Origin: Tumebacillus avium | Lineage (GTDB): Bacteria; Bacillota; Bacilli; Tumebacillales; Tumebacillaceae | Direction of reading: 5' to 3' | Length of the DNA: 64,000 nt | Assembly: GCF_002162355.1 (NCBI RefSeq) | Contig: NZ_CP021434.1 | Location: forward strand, 528,501-592,500 | Part shown: positions 16,695 to 26,142 of the stretch, piece by piece | Position numbering within the stretch: position 1 is the stretch's first letter | Layout: each line of letters opens with the position of its first letter | The notes under the pieces: generated by a model | Database searches by the model: none | Seen by the model: only the letters and a program-made list of their open reading frames with translations | Told to the model about the DNA's origin: nothing | Program-made: the position numbers and the translations under genes

Positions 16695-16784
16695 GTGCGA
16701 ATATAGTAAAGAGGTATTTTTCTATTTACCTTGAAGTAGTGATGGCTCCGCATAAATTCGCTCTCTACATTGAATGGAGGACCG

Positions 16785-18617
16785 ATGAATTTCTTTCATA
16801 AGTTGCTTAACAAACAGTTTCCTGCCATTTGTTTTCTAGGCTTTGTCGGGATGTTGTACGCCTGGGAAAGGGCCGAGTTTTTGCGGCTGGACTATTTAAT
16901 CGTATTGACGCTGTTTCTGGTCGTCATTGAAGCGTTTCCGTTCCGCATCAAACGGCTGAACACCACGTTTCCATTTCCGCTGCTCTACGCGATGGTCTTG
17001 AATACCGGCTTCGAGGCAACCGCCTTGTATTCCGCCGCCATCCTGCTCATCGTGCACACGATAAAAGGCCGGCCGTGGAAAGCGCGGCTGACCGCAATGT
17101 TTGGCCGCATCACCACGGTGCTTGGCGCGGGGATGACGGTCAATCTGCTCTGGCCCTTGCTGCCGGGCGAGCCGACCGAACTGCTTTTTGAAGAGGTGCG
17201 GATGGTCGCGATGCTGCTGATCTTCACGTTCCTGTCCGCGTCGATCTTCGTGTGGAACACCAACTTTCGCGCCCTGTACAAGCCGTTTCGCACGCTGATC
17301 TTGAAACTGATCCTGCTCGATGTGACGGTCAGTTTTATCTATGCCGGGCTGATGATGTATCTCGCCATCACGTCGCCTGTCACCAACCTCGGGACGCTGG
17401 GCTTCGTGTTTTTCTTCCTGCCGCTGGCCTCGGCTTGTTTCCTGCTCTATCTGTTCAACAACCTCAACCGCGCCAAGCAGGGCCTCGTCACCTTGTTTGA
17501 AGTCTCGCAGACGATCTCCCAGCAGCACAGCCTGCCCACCGTGCTCGATCAGGTGATCGAGCGGGCCACCTCGATGGTCGGCGGTCACTGCGGCGTGCTG
17601 TATCTAATGGAAGACGGAGAACTGCGGCGCAAAGTCTGCACCTGCTCCAGCGACCTGAACGCCCAAAAGCTGCCCGAAGGCATCTCGATCGCCTGGGCGG
17701 TCGCCTTGAGCGGCAAGGCGGAACTGGTGCATGACGTCGAGCGCGACACGCGCTTCTGGCCAGGCGAAACGCTGTACGGCACCCGCACCCTGCTCATCGT
17801 GCCGATCATCATCGACGACAAGGTGGCCGGCGTGATCTCGCTGGGGCGCAATGAGCCGCATTCGTTTATGCTCGGCGAACTGCAGCTGATGGAGATCTTC
17901 GCGGCACATGCTGCCGTCGCGATGAAAAACGCCCAGTACATGGTGGAGCGGGAGAAGCGCCTGCTCGTCGAAGAGCGCAACCGTCTGGCTCGCGAGATCC
18001 ACGACGGGATCGCCCAAGACCTCGCCTCGGCCGTCTTCCAACTGGAGATGCTGCGGCGCAACTCCCCCGATGAAGATGCCAACCAGCAAGTCCAGAAGCT
18101 GCAAGGGATGCTGCGCCAGACGGCGACGACCTTGCGCAACTCGATCTTCTCGCTGCGCCCCGCGCCTTACACGCACGCCGGGCTGTGGCTGGCGATGCGC
18201 GCCTATCTGGACGAGATGGAAAAAGAGCACGGGCTGCCGTTTCAATTTGAAGCGCCGGAGCAGACGCTGCAGTTGGCGCCCGATGTGATGAGCGTTGTCT
18301 ATCAAGTGTTTGCGGAAAGTGTGCAAAACGTGATCAAGCACGCGGATGCCACCCGCCTGTATATAAAACTTCTCCTCGATGATGAATGTCTGAAGCTGAC
18401 TGTGCAAGATAATGGAAAAGGATTCCATTTCGGACGCGCGATGCTCGAAGCGGTCAACCGGCACTCATTTGGCATCGAGAACCTGCATCTGCTCGCCGAC
18501 CAGGTTGGCGGGACGCTGGAATATCACACTGCGCCGGACAAAGGGACGGAGATCGTGCTTGAGATCCCGCTGAAGGAGGATGGTACGGATGACGGTACGC
18601 GTGGTGCTTTGCGATGA
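16785..18617 (+). CDS. Membrane sensor histidine kinase (NarL-type, HisKA_3) with GAF domain
   Basis: About 610 residues. Residues ~10-225 are six to eight hydrophobic helices without an obvious extracellular domain. A GAF domain follows (~245-385, [18 protein letters not shown] to [11 protein letters not shown]). Then come a HisKA_3 dimerisation helix with the phospho-acceptor in [14 protein letters not shown] and an HATPase domain ([14 protein letters not shown]). The ATG at 16785 is used because TGGAGG precedes it; a TTG 15 nt earlier has no site. It overlaps the response-regulator gene by 29 nt. The signal is unknown; GAF suggests an intracellular ligand as well as a membrane cue. Confidence 0.92.
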   Translation: MNFFHKLLNKQFPAICFLGFVGMLYAWERAEFLRLDYLIVLTLFLVVIEAFPFRIKRLNTTFPFPLLYAMVLNTGFEATALYSAAILLIVHTIKGRPWKARLTAMFGRITTVLGAGMTVNLLWPLLPGEPTELLFEEVRMVAMLLIFTFLSASIFVWNTNFRALYKPFRTLILKLILLDVTVSFIYAGLMMYLAITSPVTNLGTLGFVFFFLPLASACFLLYLFNNLNRAKQGLVTLFEVSQTISQQHSLPTVLDQVIERATSMVGGHCGVLYLMEDGELRRKVCTCSSDLNAQKLPEGISIAWAVALSGKAELVHDVERDTRFWPGETLYGTRTLLIVPIIIDDKVAGVISLGRNEPHSFMLGELQLMEIFAAHAAVAMKNAQYMVEREKRLLVEERNRLAREIHDGIAQDLASAVFQLEMLRRNSPDEDANQQVQKLQGMLRQTATTLRNSIFSLRPAPYTHAGLWLAMRAYLDEMEKEHGLPFQFEAPEQTLQLAPDVMSVVYQVFAESVQNVIKHADATRLYIKLLLDDECLKLTVQDNGKGFHFGRAMLEAVNRHSFGIENLHLLADQVGGTLEYHTAPDKGTEIVLEIPLKEDGTDDGTRGALR

Positions 18618-19224
18618 CCATACGATTTTGCGCGATGGTCTGCGCAATTTGCTCAACTCAGAAGACGACTTAGAAGTGGTCGGAGAAGCTGCCGACGGCA
18701 AACAGGCGATCGAACTGGTCGAAAGCCTGCAGCCGGACGTGGTGATCATGGACATCAACATGCCGGGTCTTGGCGGCGTGGAAGCGGTAGAGCGCCTGAT
18801 TGCCAAGTATCCCTCGCTGCGCATCCTGATCCTGACGATGTTCAATCAGGATGAATATCTGTTTCGCACGATGCAGGCCGGCGCCTGCGGGTATTTGCTC
18901 AAAGACTCGCCCGTCACCGAAGTGATCGACGCGATCCGCACGGTGATGCAAGGCGGCTCGGTGCTGCACCCCGACCTGACGCACAAACTGCTCGCCTCCT
19001 ACCGCGAGAAGGAGAAGCCGGACGGAGAAAAACTCTCCCCGCGCGAGCACGAGGTGCTGACCACGCTGGTCAAAGGGCTGTCCAACAAAGAGATCGCCGA
19101 GCACTTGTTCATCTCCGAGACCACCGTCAAACTGCACATCTCGAACATCTATCGCAAACTTGGCGTGAAAAGCCGCTCGCAGGCGATCATGCACGCGGTG
19201 AAGGAAAAGCTGGTCGTGATCTAA
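18589..19224 (+). CDS. NarL/LuxR-family response regulator
   Basis: About 211 residues. Receiver domain with acidic pocket LCDDHT, phospho-Asp in [10 protein letters not shown] and the conserved Lys in YLLKDSP. A LuxR-type HTH follows ([25 protein letters not shown]). It is the cognate partner of the overlapping kinase. The ATG at 18589 has AAGGAGG 9 nt upstream; an ATG at 18580 abuts the same site and is less likely. Confidence 0.93.
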   Translation: MTVRVVLCDDHTILRDGLRNLLNSEDDLEVVGEAADGKQAIELVESLQPDVVIMDINMPGLGGVEAVERLIAKYPSLRILILTMFNQDEYLFRTMQAGACGYLLKDSPVTEVIDAIRTVMQGGSVLHPDLTHKLLASYREKEKPDGEKLSPREHEVLTTLVKGLSNKEIAEHLFISETTVKLHISNIYRKLGVKSRSQAIMHAVKEKLVVI

Positions 19225-19238
19225 ATCAAAACGAAAAA

Positions 19239-19268
19239 ACCGCCTCCCAGATGGGAAGCGGTTTTTTT
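19239..19268 (+). terminator. Intrinsic terminator after the two-component operon
   Basis: Stem ACCGCCTCCC/GGGAAGCGGT with one mismatch, followed by seven T. The remaining 19270-19446 stretch shows no gene. Confidence 0.85.
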
Positions 19269-19446
19269 CTCGGGTTTTGCCGTCACCTTCGGCTGCGCAG
19301 TTGCCCGCCGCACAACAGGGCGGGCGCCTCCAGGACGGCGATTCGCGCGGACTGTGTCCTGTCTTTATCCTACTGCAGTAATGAGGTGAAAGGTAGTAGC
19401 CAAAGGTATAGAAAAGATACTACTTGCGGCTAGTTGACATGGACGG

Positions 19447-20280
19447 TCAATATATGCCCTCCCCCACAATGCCCAGCACCCAGCCTTCAAGCTGCGCCCG
19501 CATCCGCTCCGCCTGGGTCAACTGCGGCTGGAAAAAGCGCTCCAGCGTGCCGTCCCCATCCCGCTGTTGCAGCCAGTCGGTGCAGGCTTTCGCATCTTCC
19601 TCATCGCTGCGCACACCGCGATTGAACAAGGTCGGGTACACTTCGACCAGCACATGCCCCTCGGTCGGCAGTTCCCAGCCGTCAAACGGCCAGGCGAACA
19701 GCGGGATGCCCCGCTCCCGGCAAAAGCGGCGCAGCCGCGCCAGATAGGCGATGCCATAGATCGCCTGCAGCCCGACCGAACCGGCCCCGCCGATCTGATA
19801 GATCGGCTTCATCTTGCGGCACCGCTCTTCGACCAGACGCCGCTCGCTCATCCCAAGTTCGGCATAGGGAAATGGCGGCCGTTTGCCTTGCAGCTTGAAG
19901 TTTGGCCCCCAGAACGGCCCGCCTGTTTCGATGCCGTACCGCTCCCGAAACAGCTCGTTCATCCGCGCCGCCCAGCCCCGCCCGTCCGCTTCCGCTCCGT
20001 CGAGCAGGGAGGTCACCTCCTCCCAACGAGTCGGAGACGACCTCGTCACCTTTTCAAAAAAGCCCTGTGGAAAACTATAGGAATGATCAAAGCCCAGCAC
20101 CACGCGCTCCCCCGCTGCTGTCACCTGCTCCAGCAGTCTGCAGACGCGCTGATACAGCTCTTCGCGGGTAAAATGCTCCGGCTCCGCTCCCCATACTGAG
20201 AGCACGATATGCTTTTTCTGCAGGCGGAGCGACGAACTGCCGCTGTAATCGGCAAAGGCGTAACGGTCGAAAGCTCTCAT
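19447..20280 (-). CDS. Conserved protein of unknown function, possibly RNase H-like (DUF429-like)
   Basis: 277 residues, cytoplasmic, no signal peptide or membrane helix. N-terminal AFADYSGS and VVLGFDHSYSFP plus C-terminal HVLVEVYPTLFNRG recall DUF429-type proteins with an RNase H-like fold, in which acidic residues after beta strands are conserved, but the match is from memory and partial. It starts by ATGA overlap with the upstream VOC gene, so the two are co-translated. Function unknown. Confidence 0.6.
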   Translation of the reverse strand: MRAFDRYAFADYSGSSSLRLQKKHIVLSVWGAEPEHFTREELYQRVCRLLEQVTAAGERVVLGFDHSYSFPQGFFEKVTRSSPTRWEEVTSLLDGAEADGRGWAARMNELFRERYGIETGGPFWGPNFKLQGKRPPFPYAELGMSERRLVEERCRKMKPIYQIGGAGSVGLQAIYGIAYLARLRRFCRERGIPLFAWPFDGWELPTEGHVLVEVYPTLFNRGVRSDEEDAKACTDWLQQRDGDGTLERFFQPQLTQAERMRAQLEGWVLGIVGEGIY

Positions 20281-20690
20281 GAGTTCGACCGCTCCATCTC
20301 AGCGATCACCTGCATGCGCTTCGCCAGATTGGAAGTATGGAACTCCCATTCGATCCCGTCCGGGTCGAGGAAGTTGACCGATTTGCCGACCCCGCGCGTG
20401 ATCGGCCCGCGCACGATCTCCACGTGATGGTCGCGCAAGTGCTGCACGGCCGCTTCAAAATCAGCATCGTCCACCGTCAGCGCCAGATGCAGCTGCTCTA
20501 AGCGCGGCGGGCGCGGCTGCCCGATCTCAGCTCCGGAGAGGCAGATCCACGTCGAACCGCTCTCCAAATAGGCGTAATGGCCCCCGTCATGCACGACATT
20601 CATCCGCAAAATCCCGGTGTAAAAAGCCAGTGAGCGTGCGTAATCTTCCACAAAGAGGGTGAGATGGTTTAGTCCTTTTGTTTTAAACAT
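20277..20690 (-). CDS. VOC-family protein resembling FosA/FosB thiol transferases
   Basis: 137 residues with two beta-alpha-beta-beta-beta units. Metal ligands are present: His near residue 9 (LNHLTLFV), His in LHLALTV and Glu in IEWEFHTSNLAKRM. The YAYLESGSTWICLSGAE strand and the LDPDGIEWEFHTSNL tail resemble FosA/FosB fosfomycin-inactivating enzymes, but resistance is not proved by sequence; many VOC proteins share this layout. Clear ATG; overlaps the next gene by 4 nt. Confidence 0.75.
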   Translation of the reverse strand: MFKTKGLNHLTLFVEDYARSLAFYTGILRMNVVHDGGHYAYLESGSTWICLSGAEIGQPRPPRLEQLHLALTVDDADFEAAVQHLRDHHVEIVRGPITRGVGKSVNFLDPDGIEWEFHTSNLAKRMQVIAEMERSNS

Positions 20691-20756
20691 CGTCTCGCCT
20701 CCAGCTTAATATGATAAGATAATAGGTAATTCTAAACAATCCGGGAGAATATCACA

Positions 20757-20991
20757 ATGCGCTCCAATCTGCCCCAGCTCGACCTCATCAACGAAATGAT
20801 CGTCCACCAAATCACCAAAAACATGGCTGAACAACATCCTCACGTCACGGGGGATGCAGACTTCCCTGATCATCGATTCCTTCAGCCGTATTGATAAAGC
20901 TATAGACTCTCAGTATACCGAAAAAGTGGAAGCTGCCTACCGCTCGCTGCTGAGCCAGGCGATTCAAACTTTGCAAACTTTACAGGACTAG
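20757..20991 (+). pseudogene. Small gene, probably frameshifted, upstream of the B12-binding-like gene
   Basis: An ATG at 20757 with GGGAG 9 nt upstream opens a 45-codon frame (QLDLINEMIVHQITKNMAEQ) that stops at 20892-20894. An overlapping +1 frame then runs to a TAG at 20989-20991 with helical content (IIDSFSRIDKAIDSQY) and ends 12 nt before the next gene. The two halves read like one ~77-residue helical protein split by a frameshift between about 20850 and 20875. It may equally be two tiny genes. Product not recognised. Confidence 0.4.
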
Positions 20992-21003
20992 AGGTGAGCC
21001 GAT

Positions 21004-21381
21004 TTGAGCCATGACGCACAAACAATGGCCCGTTTGTTCTTAGACGGAGACCCCCAAGGAGCTTGGGCGTTGATCGAGCAGCATGCACAAGCAGGCCGCG
21101 ACAGCGTCGGTGAGTGTACGAACCAACCGGCCATAAAACACAACAAAAAAGCGATGTTCCTCTGCGTGGAAGATGAGCTCCACGACATTGGACAACGCAT
21201 CGTCGGCTGTCTGTTTGAAGAATTGGGTTGGGACGTCGGCGGCCGACTTGTCTCCAAATTCGATCTGGCACCTTACTGCGGCGAGCAGACCGTGCTGCTT
21301 GGCGATCTGCCTCACATCCACACCTGGCTGACGGAACAGCATCTTGCAGAGCATAGCGGAGTGAGTTCACGTGGTCGATAG
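21004..21381 (+). CDS. Short, degenerate cobalamin-binding-like sensory protein
   Basis: 125 residues. N-terminal MARLFLDGDPQGAWALIEQH resembles the helical cap of B12-binding regulators. MFLCVEDELHDIGQRIVGCL keeps the ExHxxG cobalamin signature (Glu58, His60, Gly63), and FEELGWDV continues the Rossmann part. The middle of the cap (the region with Wx9EH in photoreceptors) is missing, and the C-terminal half lacks the usual SxL and GG loops, so it is shortened or decayed. Start TTG with GAGGTGA upstream. It overlaps the kinase gene by 11 nt and may act as its sensory partner. Confidence 0.6.
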   Translation: MSHDAQTMARLFLDGDPQGAWALIEQHAQAGRDSVGECTNQPAIKHNKKAMFLCVEDELHDIGQRIVGCLFEELGWDVGGRLVSKFDLAPYCGEQTVLLGDLPHIHTWLTEQHLAEHSGVSSRGR

Positions 21382-22468
21382 TGCACATATGCCCGTCCCC
21401 TTTTTCCTGATCGCCAAGGACCTCACCATTCTCGCCAGCTCGCCGGAAGCCCAAGCGATTTTTCCAAACGCGCCTTCGTTTCTGGAACTGATCGATGCCG
21501 AAAGTTACAACAAAGCGCTGCGCTTCCTCCACCCCTCCGCAGGCAAAATCAAGCTGGAACTGCCTCTGCACACCCGCACCGGCTCGCTGCCCGAGCCGTT
21601 CGATCTGCATGTGGCCTGGAATGAACAGAGCCAAGGCCATATCGTCTGTCTGGCAAAGGACCCGCGCATCAATCAGTTGATGGGGATGATGATCAATTTG
21701 CGCAAGCGTCTGGCCGAGACCGATTTTTCGTTGCTGGCGAAAAAAGAGGAGCTGGAGAACACGCTGATTCGCATGGAAGAATCGGTTGTGGAAAACGACA
21801 AGCTCGCCGTGCTGGGCAAAATGGCCGCGGGGATCGCACATGAGATCCGCAATCCCCTGACGATCATCCGCGGCTTCGTGCAGCTCTTGCATCCGCATCT
21901 GGTCGAGCTCGGCAAAGCGGACTACACCGAAGTGGTCCTGACCGAAATCGACCGCGCCAACCAGATCATCGCCGAGTTCCTCGACTCTTCGCGCCCGTCC
22001 GAGCCGATGCGCCATGACGTGACGCTGAAAAGCCTGCTCGAAGACGTGCATCTGCTCTGCCAGAGCGAAGCGCTGCTCAAAGGCTGTGAGCTGGAACTGG
22101 TCACGCCGGACGTCGACAGGCTGATCTCCGCCGACCCCAAGCAGCTCAAGCAAGTGTTCCTGAACATCATCAAAAACGCCATGGAAGCGATTGCCGAGAG
22201 CCGGAATACCGGTAAAGGCGTGATCGCGATTCGACTTGCCTATGAGGACAATCTAGCTGTGATCGAGATACGCGACAACGGCAAAGGCATGAGCGAACAG
22301 ACGCTGCGCAAGCTGTTCGACCCGTTTTTCACGACGAAAGCAACAGGAACCGGACTGGGGCTTGCCGTCTGCAAACGCATCATCATCAACCACAGCGGCA
22401 CGTTGGACGCAGAGAGCACCGAAGGGGTCGGGACCCTGTTTCGCATCGCGTTACCGACGCATGCTTAA
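21371..22468 (+). CDS. PAS-containing cytoplasmic histidine kinase (sporulation-kinase-like)
   Basis: 365 residues, no membrane helices. A PAS-like domain spans ~8-110 and a coiled coil ~115-145. HisKA has its phospho-His in AAGIAHEIRNPLTIIRGFVQ, and the HATPase has N, G1 and G2 boxes (IIKNAMEAI, DNGKGMS, GTGLGLAVC). The layout resembles orphan KinA/KinB/KinE-type kinases that feed Spo0F, but no response regulator follows. It starts with GTG inside the upstream B12-binding-like gene, so the two are probably one unit. It overlaps the opposite EamA gene by 18 nt at its end. Confidence 0.9.
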   Translation: MVDSAHMPVPFFLIAKDLTILASSPEAQAIFPNAPSFLELIDAESYNKALRFLHPSAGKIKLELPLHTRTGSLPEPFDLHVAWNEQSQGHIVCLAKDPRINQLMGMMINLRKRLAETDFSLLAKKEELENTLIRMEESVVENDKLAVLGKMAAGIAHEIRNPLTIIRGFVQLLHPHLVELGKADYTEVVLTEIDRANQIIAEFLDSSRPSEPMRHDVTLKSLLEDVHLLCQSEALLKGCELELVTPDVDRLISADPKQLKQVFLNIIKNAMEAIAESRNTGKGVIAIRLAYEDNLAVIEIRDNGKGMSEQTLRKLFDPFFTTKATGTGLGLAVCKRIIINHSGTLDAESTEGVGTLFRIALPTHA

Positions 22469-23407
22469 CCGGAACACCACCCACCAGATCAAGGCAAACC
22501 CGACCGCTTGCGTCACGGTGATCCCTTTGTCGAGGAAGACCCAGTTCAGCAGCACGCCCATCGCCGGAAAGGACAGCTCAGCCAGCGTCGCAGCAGAAGC
22601 CGGAGTTGTCGACAGCCCGCGATAGTAGAGCAAGAGGCTGAGCAGGCCCGGCAGCAAAGCGAGCAGCAGGAACACGCTCAGATACTCCGGGTGCAGCGCC
22701 CCGCTCCACATGTTCGAGAAACTGCTGCCCGACATGGCAGCCATGCCAAACAACAGCGGCACAGCGAACAGAAAGCGCGCCCCGGTCAGCGTTTCGAAAC
22801 TCATCTTGGCGCGGGTCAGCAGGTAGCGCCCCATCACCGTCGAACCGCCCCACAAAATAGCAGCCCCAATCGACAAAAGCGACCCGGTCACCTGACCGCC
22901 CGAGACGCCGAGAAACGGAGCCTGCAGGCCAAACGTCAGCAGGTAGGTGCCGCCCAGCGCGACCAGCAGGTGCAGGCCAAAGCCTTTGGGCAGATGCTCC
23001 TGCAACAGCCATCTGGCAGCGAGCAGAACAAACAAGGGCTGCAATTTCTGCAGGAGCAGCACGACGCTGGGATGCCCGTACTGAAAGCCCATCGTAAACA
23101 GGACGGTAGCCAGTCCCGAGCCGCCCCACGAGATGAAGAGGATCGCGCCGAGGTGGCGCAGGGACAAGCCTTGGAACTGACGGCGGCCGATCCAGACGGC
23201 AGGCACGGCGAACACGAGCAGGAGCAGATGCTCCAGCAGCACGATCTCCGTCGACGTAAACGCGCCCATCAGCGGTACGCGCAACAGCGAATCCATGCCC
23301 CACAGCGCTGCGCCAAGCGCGACCAGCCAGACGCCTCCCTGCCGGAAGAGGACGGGCGGAGCGGTTGGTTTCAGCGCCGGGGAAAAGGTGCGGTTTGGCA
23401 TCGTCAT
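22451..23407 (-). CDS. EamA/DMT-family transporter
   Basis: 318 residues with ten predicted hydrophobic helices in two EamA repeats, an inner-membrane metabolite exporter or importer. Characteristic features are HLGAILFISWGGSGLA in repeat one and LPGLLSLLLYYRGL in repeat two. ATG at 23407, or a second ATG two codons later that is better spaced from AAGGGCGG. It follows the DICT gene by 6 nt, suggesting one transcript. Substrate unknown. Confidence 0.88.
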   Translation of the reverse strand: MTMPNRTFSPALKPTAPPVLFRQGGVWLVALGAALWGMDSLLRVPLMGAFTSTEIVLLEHLLLLVFAVPAVWIGRRQFQGLSLRHLGAILFISWGGSGLATVLFTMGFQYGHPSVVLLLQKLQPLFVLLAARWLLQEHLPKGFGLHLLVALGGTYLLTFGLQAPFLGVSGGQVTGSLLSIGAAILWGGSTVMGRYLLTRAKMSFETLTGARFLFAVPLLFGMAAMSGSSFSNMWSGALHPEYLSVFLLLALLPGLLSLLLYYRGLSTTPASAATLAELSFPAMGVLLNWVFLDKGITVTQAVGFALIWWVVFRLSMRR

Positions 23408-23413
23408 CCGCCC

Positions 23414-23965
23414 TTACACCGTCAGCCGGCTTTGGGCCAGCTCTTCGAGCAGTGCGGCCGCACGGTCGACGACGGCGGGGTGGATGCTTTTGACGCCTTT
23501 GAAATTGCGCTCTTCTTCCACTTCCAATTTGCCGAACCCGTCCATGTCATAGGCAACCATCATCTGCTTCATCGTCGGCGCCTGCACGACGAGGAACCAT
23601 TCGCGGGTCAGCTTGTGACGCGGCGGCAGCGAGATGTACTCGACGCCGTCATGTTTAGGCATCGCTTTGTCATTTTCCCCGAAGATCGTGACCCCTTCAC
23701 AGAACTCCGCCATTTGGAAAAAGCGCTCCAGCACCGGATCGACGGCCCGGGACAATTTTTGAAACCCGGCATAGATGCGGGCGCGCGGCTTTTTCGTCAG
23801 CACCATGTTCTCCATGATCAGGCACATGTACTCCAACTGCGGCACCCGCGTTTCATATTTCAGCGACGGCACGTCCAGCGCCGCACGCGACAACATTCCG
23901 CTCAACTTCTCCGTATTGCCCTCTACCGATTGGAACAGCTCTTCGAACAGCGACAACTCTTTCAT
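23414..23965 (-). CDS. DICT-domain sensory protein
   Basis: 183 residues. IYAGFQKLSR, VTIFGEND, LTREWFLVVQAP and EEERNFKGVKSIHP follow the DICT domain pattern, a putative ligand-binding sensor found with diguanylate cyclases and two-component systems. Here it stands alone, with no output domain. ATG with GGGGGAG upstream. Adjacent genes are an EamA transporter and a soluble chemotaxis-type receptor. Confidence 0.72.
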   Translation of the reverse strand: MKELSLFEELFQSVEGNTEKLSGMLSRAALDVPSLKYETRVPQLEYMCLIMENMVLTKKPRARIYAGFQKLSRAVDPVLERFFQMAEFCEGVTIFGENDKAMPKHDGVEYISLPPRHKLTREWFLVVQAPTMKQMMVAYDMDGFGKLEVEEERNFKGVKSIHPAVVDRAAALLEELAQSRLTV

Positions 23966-24013
23966 TCGATCTCCCCCATTGCTCGTTTCTATGTTATATG
24001 AACCCTTTTGCGA

Positions 24014-25057
24014 TCAAAATGCCTGAAACGGACGAACCCATTGCGCGTTTTTCGGGTCGATCCCGACTTCGGTCAAACGCTGCTCCAATGTTTCGGACAC
24101 ATCGCGCAGCACGTCGAGCGAGCTCTCCAACTCCATGATCGACATCAGCTGCATCTCCGATGTATAGCGGCTGTTCTGGACTTGCCCTTCGATCCCCTGT
24201 GACAAGTCTCTCAGCTTTTGCACACTGGCCAGCAGGCGGTCGTACTCCTGTTCCACTTCATCGGCCGACTTGTGGATCTGACGGTCTTCCGCCATCAAGT
24301 CGCGGGCGCTGTCGGCGATGCCTTGGATGATCTCGGCGATCACCGCCGAGGACTCGGCGCTTTTCTCAATCTCGCGGCGCTGCTCGGAAAACTGGCGCAT
24401 CAGCTTCTGCGAACCGTCGAGGATCTGGCCCAGCAAGAGTGCCGTCTGCTTGACGCTCTCCTGCGCCTGCATCGACAGGTCGCGCACCGACTGTGCCACG
24501 ACGCCAAACGTCCGTCCGGCCTCGCCGGCGTGCGCCGCTTCGATCGTGGCGTTCAGCGAGAGCAGCTGGGTCTGGTTGGCGATGTCTTGGATCGTCGCCG
24601 AGAAAGTATGAATGTTCTGCAATTGCTCGCGAAAGGCCAGGACACCACGCTCCGACTCGCGGGCGAGCACGTCGATCTTCTGCATCTCTTCCATCAGCTC
24701 TTGGATGCGCTCTGTGCCTTCCTCGATCCGGCGGACGATGCCTTGCGCCTGCTCTTCACGGCGAGTGACGGACGACTGCACCGTGCCGAGCTGCTCGCGA
24801 ACCACTTGCGACTGCTCGGCTGCGCGGTCGACCTCTTCGACCGCATCTTGCATCTGAACGGAGATCTCCTCCGCCCCTTGGGCGTTGACCTGCGCCTGTG
24901 TGGAGATCTCCTCGCCTGCCATCTCGATCGCAGTGACCGCCGTCTCCACGTGGCGCGTGATCTGCGCGACCGCTTCCAAGGTTCCTTGCAAAGGGGATTC
25001 TTCTTCAGGTTGGATAGGTTGTATAGGTTTTGTATGCTTACTCCACCAATTAAACAT
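24014..25057 (-). CDS. Soluble methyl-accepting chemotaxis protein
   Basis: 347 residues, almost entirely coiled coil. It has a shortened signalling hairpin with [20 protein letters not shown] and [17 protein letters not shown], as in MCP signalling domains. No transmembrane segment, HAMP or sensor domain is visible, so it is probably cytoplasmic and coupled to CheA/CheW elsewhere. ATG with AAGGAGG upstream. Confidence 0.9.
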   Translation of the reverse strand: MFNWWSKHTKPIQPIQPEEESPLQGTLEAVAQITRHVETAVTAIEMAGEEISTQAQVNAQGAEEISVQMQDAVEEVDRAAEQSQVVREQLGTVQSSVTRREEQAQGIVRRIEEGTERIQELMEEMQKIDVLARESERGVLAFREQLQNIHTFSATIQDIANQTQLLSLNATIEAAHAGEAGRTFGVVAQSVRDLSMQAQESVKQTALLLGQILDGSQKLMRQFSEQRREIEKSAESSAVIAEIIQGIADSARDLMAEDRQIHKSADEVEQEYDRLLASVQKLRDLSQGIEGQVQNSRYTSEMQLMSIMELESSLDVLRDVSETLEQRLTEVGIDPKNAQWVRPFQAF

Positions 25058-25111
25058 TCCGAGACCTCCTTCCCTTGCTAATTGTATATGTTTTGTACAA
25101 CTTTTGGCAAG

Positions 25112-25140
25112 AAAAAAACTTCTCTCTTTTCGAGAGAAGC
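25112..25140 (-). terminator. Intrinsic terminator after the GNAT pair
   Basis: Stem ACTTCTCTC/GAGAGAAGC with loop TTTTC, followed on the minus strand by seven T. The TAG stop of the acetyltransferase gene touches the stem. Confidence 0.85.
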
Positions 25141-25580
25141 TATTTTAATTCCATCTGCAAGTTGCGGACTTGGAAGCCTAGCGACTCGTACAGCTTTTGA
25201 GCCGGGTTGCCGGCGAATACGTTCAGGCGGATCTCGGTGTGGCCCTGTTCGCGCAGCTCGCTGATTCCGCGCTCCATCATCTGTTTCCCAAGCCCTTTCC
25301 CGCGATGCTCCGGCAGCACGTAGAGCTCGTAGAGAAAACCTACCTCTTCCCCGGAAAAAGGGTCTTTGGCCGCGCCGACCGTGATCCAGCCCAGCACCTG
25401 CTCCCCCGCTTTAGCGACGAGCGGATAAGCGCCGCGCTCCCAAAGCGGGTCCAAGAGCTCCTGCACCCGCGCTTCATTGCCGACCGCTTGAAAAGTGCCC
25501 CGGGTGCCTTCCTGCAGCGACTGGGCTCCATGCTCTATGACAAACTCAAAATCCGCCCCGATGGCGCGTACGATTTCCAT
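25140..25580 (-). CDS. GNAT family N-acetyltransferase
   Basis: 146 residues. Acetyl-CoA loop [13 protein letters not shown] and C-terminal [13 protein letters not shown] are canonical. Its ATG directly follows the upstream stop (TGAATG), so it is co-translated with another acetyltransferase gene. Substrate unknown. Confidence 0.88.
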   Translation of the reverse strand: MEIVRAIGADFEFVIEHGAQSLQEGTRGTFQAVGNEARVQELLDPLWERGAYPLVAKAGEQVLGWITVGAAKDPFSGEEVGFLYELYVLPEHRGKGLGKQMMERGISELREQGHTEIRLNVFAGNPAQKLYESLGFQVRNLQMELK

Positions 25581-26084
25581 TCACGCCTTCCCTTCCGCGG
25601 TGAAGCGCTGGATGAAGCCGACGTACCCGTTCGGCTCATCGACCGGCGTTTCCACGTAGTTGCCGTTGGTGTATTCGCCGATCACGCGGCGCCAGAAAGA
25701 GATCGCCGATTCGTTTTTGAAGTATTCATAGACAAACCAACGGCCGGGGAACATGTCGAACAATTGGCGGGCAACCGCCTGCCCAAGCCCGTTGCGGCGG
25801 TATTTCGCCATGATGAAAAACTCATCGATCCCGGCTTCTCCTTCGTCCCCGTCCTTGCTGACCAGCACGAAGCCGGCCAGTTTGCCTTCGACGCGGACGA
25901 AATAGGCGTAACGCCCTTCCGCTTCCGCATCGACGTAGTTCAGCACCGGTTTGAACTCCCAGCGCCCTTGCTCATTGAGGTCGATGTCTTTCAGCGTGGA
26001 GAAATGATAGATATAAAACTCCGCGATGTTGAGCAGGGCTTCTTTTTGCTCTGCTTTGACCGTTTCTAAGATAAAATTCAACAT
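25581..26084 (-). CDS. GNAT family N-acetyltransferase
   Basis: 167 residues from the ATG at 26084, which has AAGGGGGC upstream; the open frame extends further upstream without a ribosome site. GNAT motif A reads KYRRNGLGQAVAR, followed by WFVYEYFKNESAISFWRRV. It forms a pair with the downstream acetyltransferase. Substrate unknown. Confidence 0.83.
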   Translation of the reverse strand: MLNFILETVKAEQKEALLNIAEFYIYHFSTLKDIDLNEQGRWEFKPVLNYVDAEAEGRYAYFVRVEGKLAGFVLVSKDGDEGEAGIDEFFIMAKYRRNGLGQAVARQLFDMFPGRWFVYEYFKNESAISFWRRVIGEYTNGNYVETPVDEPNGYVGFIQRFTAEGKA

Positions 26085-26142
26085 GATTGCCCCCTTCTTG
26101 TGAAGCTGAAATGAATAGATTGCCGCCAGGATTTCCCCATCG

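Noticed and set aside
20277..20690. Definite fosfomycin resistance gene
   Set aside because: Metal ligands and overall pattern fit, but substrate residues cannot be confirmed by eye, and VOC proteins are often misassigned.
20757..20991. Possible Spo0E-like phosphatase
   Set aside because: The SxxLDxxI signature is not formed at correct spacing in either frame, so the name is not supported.
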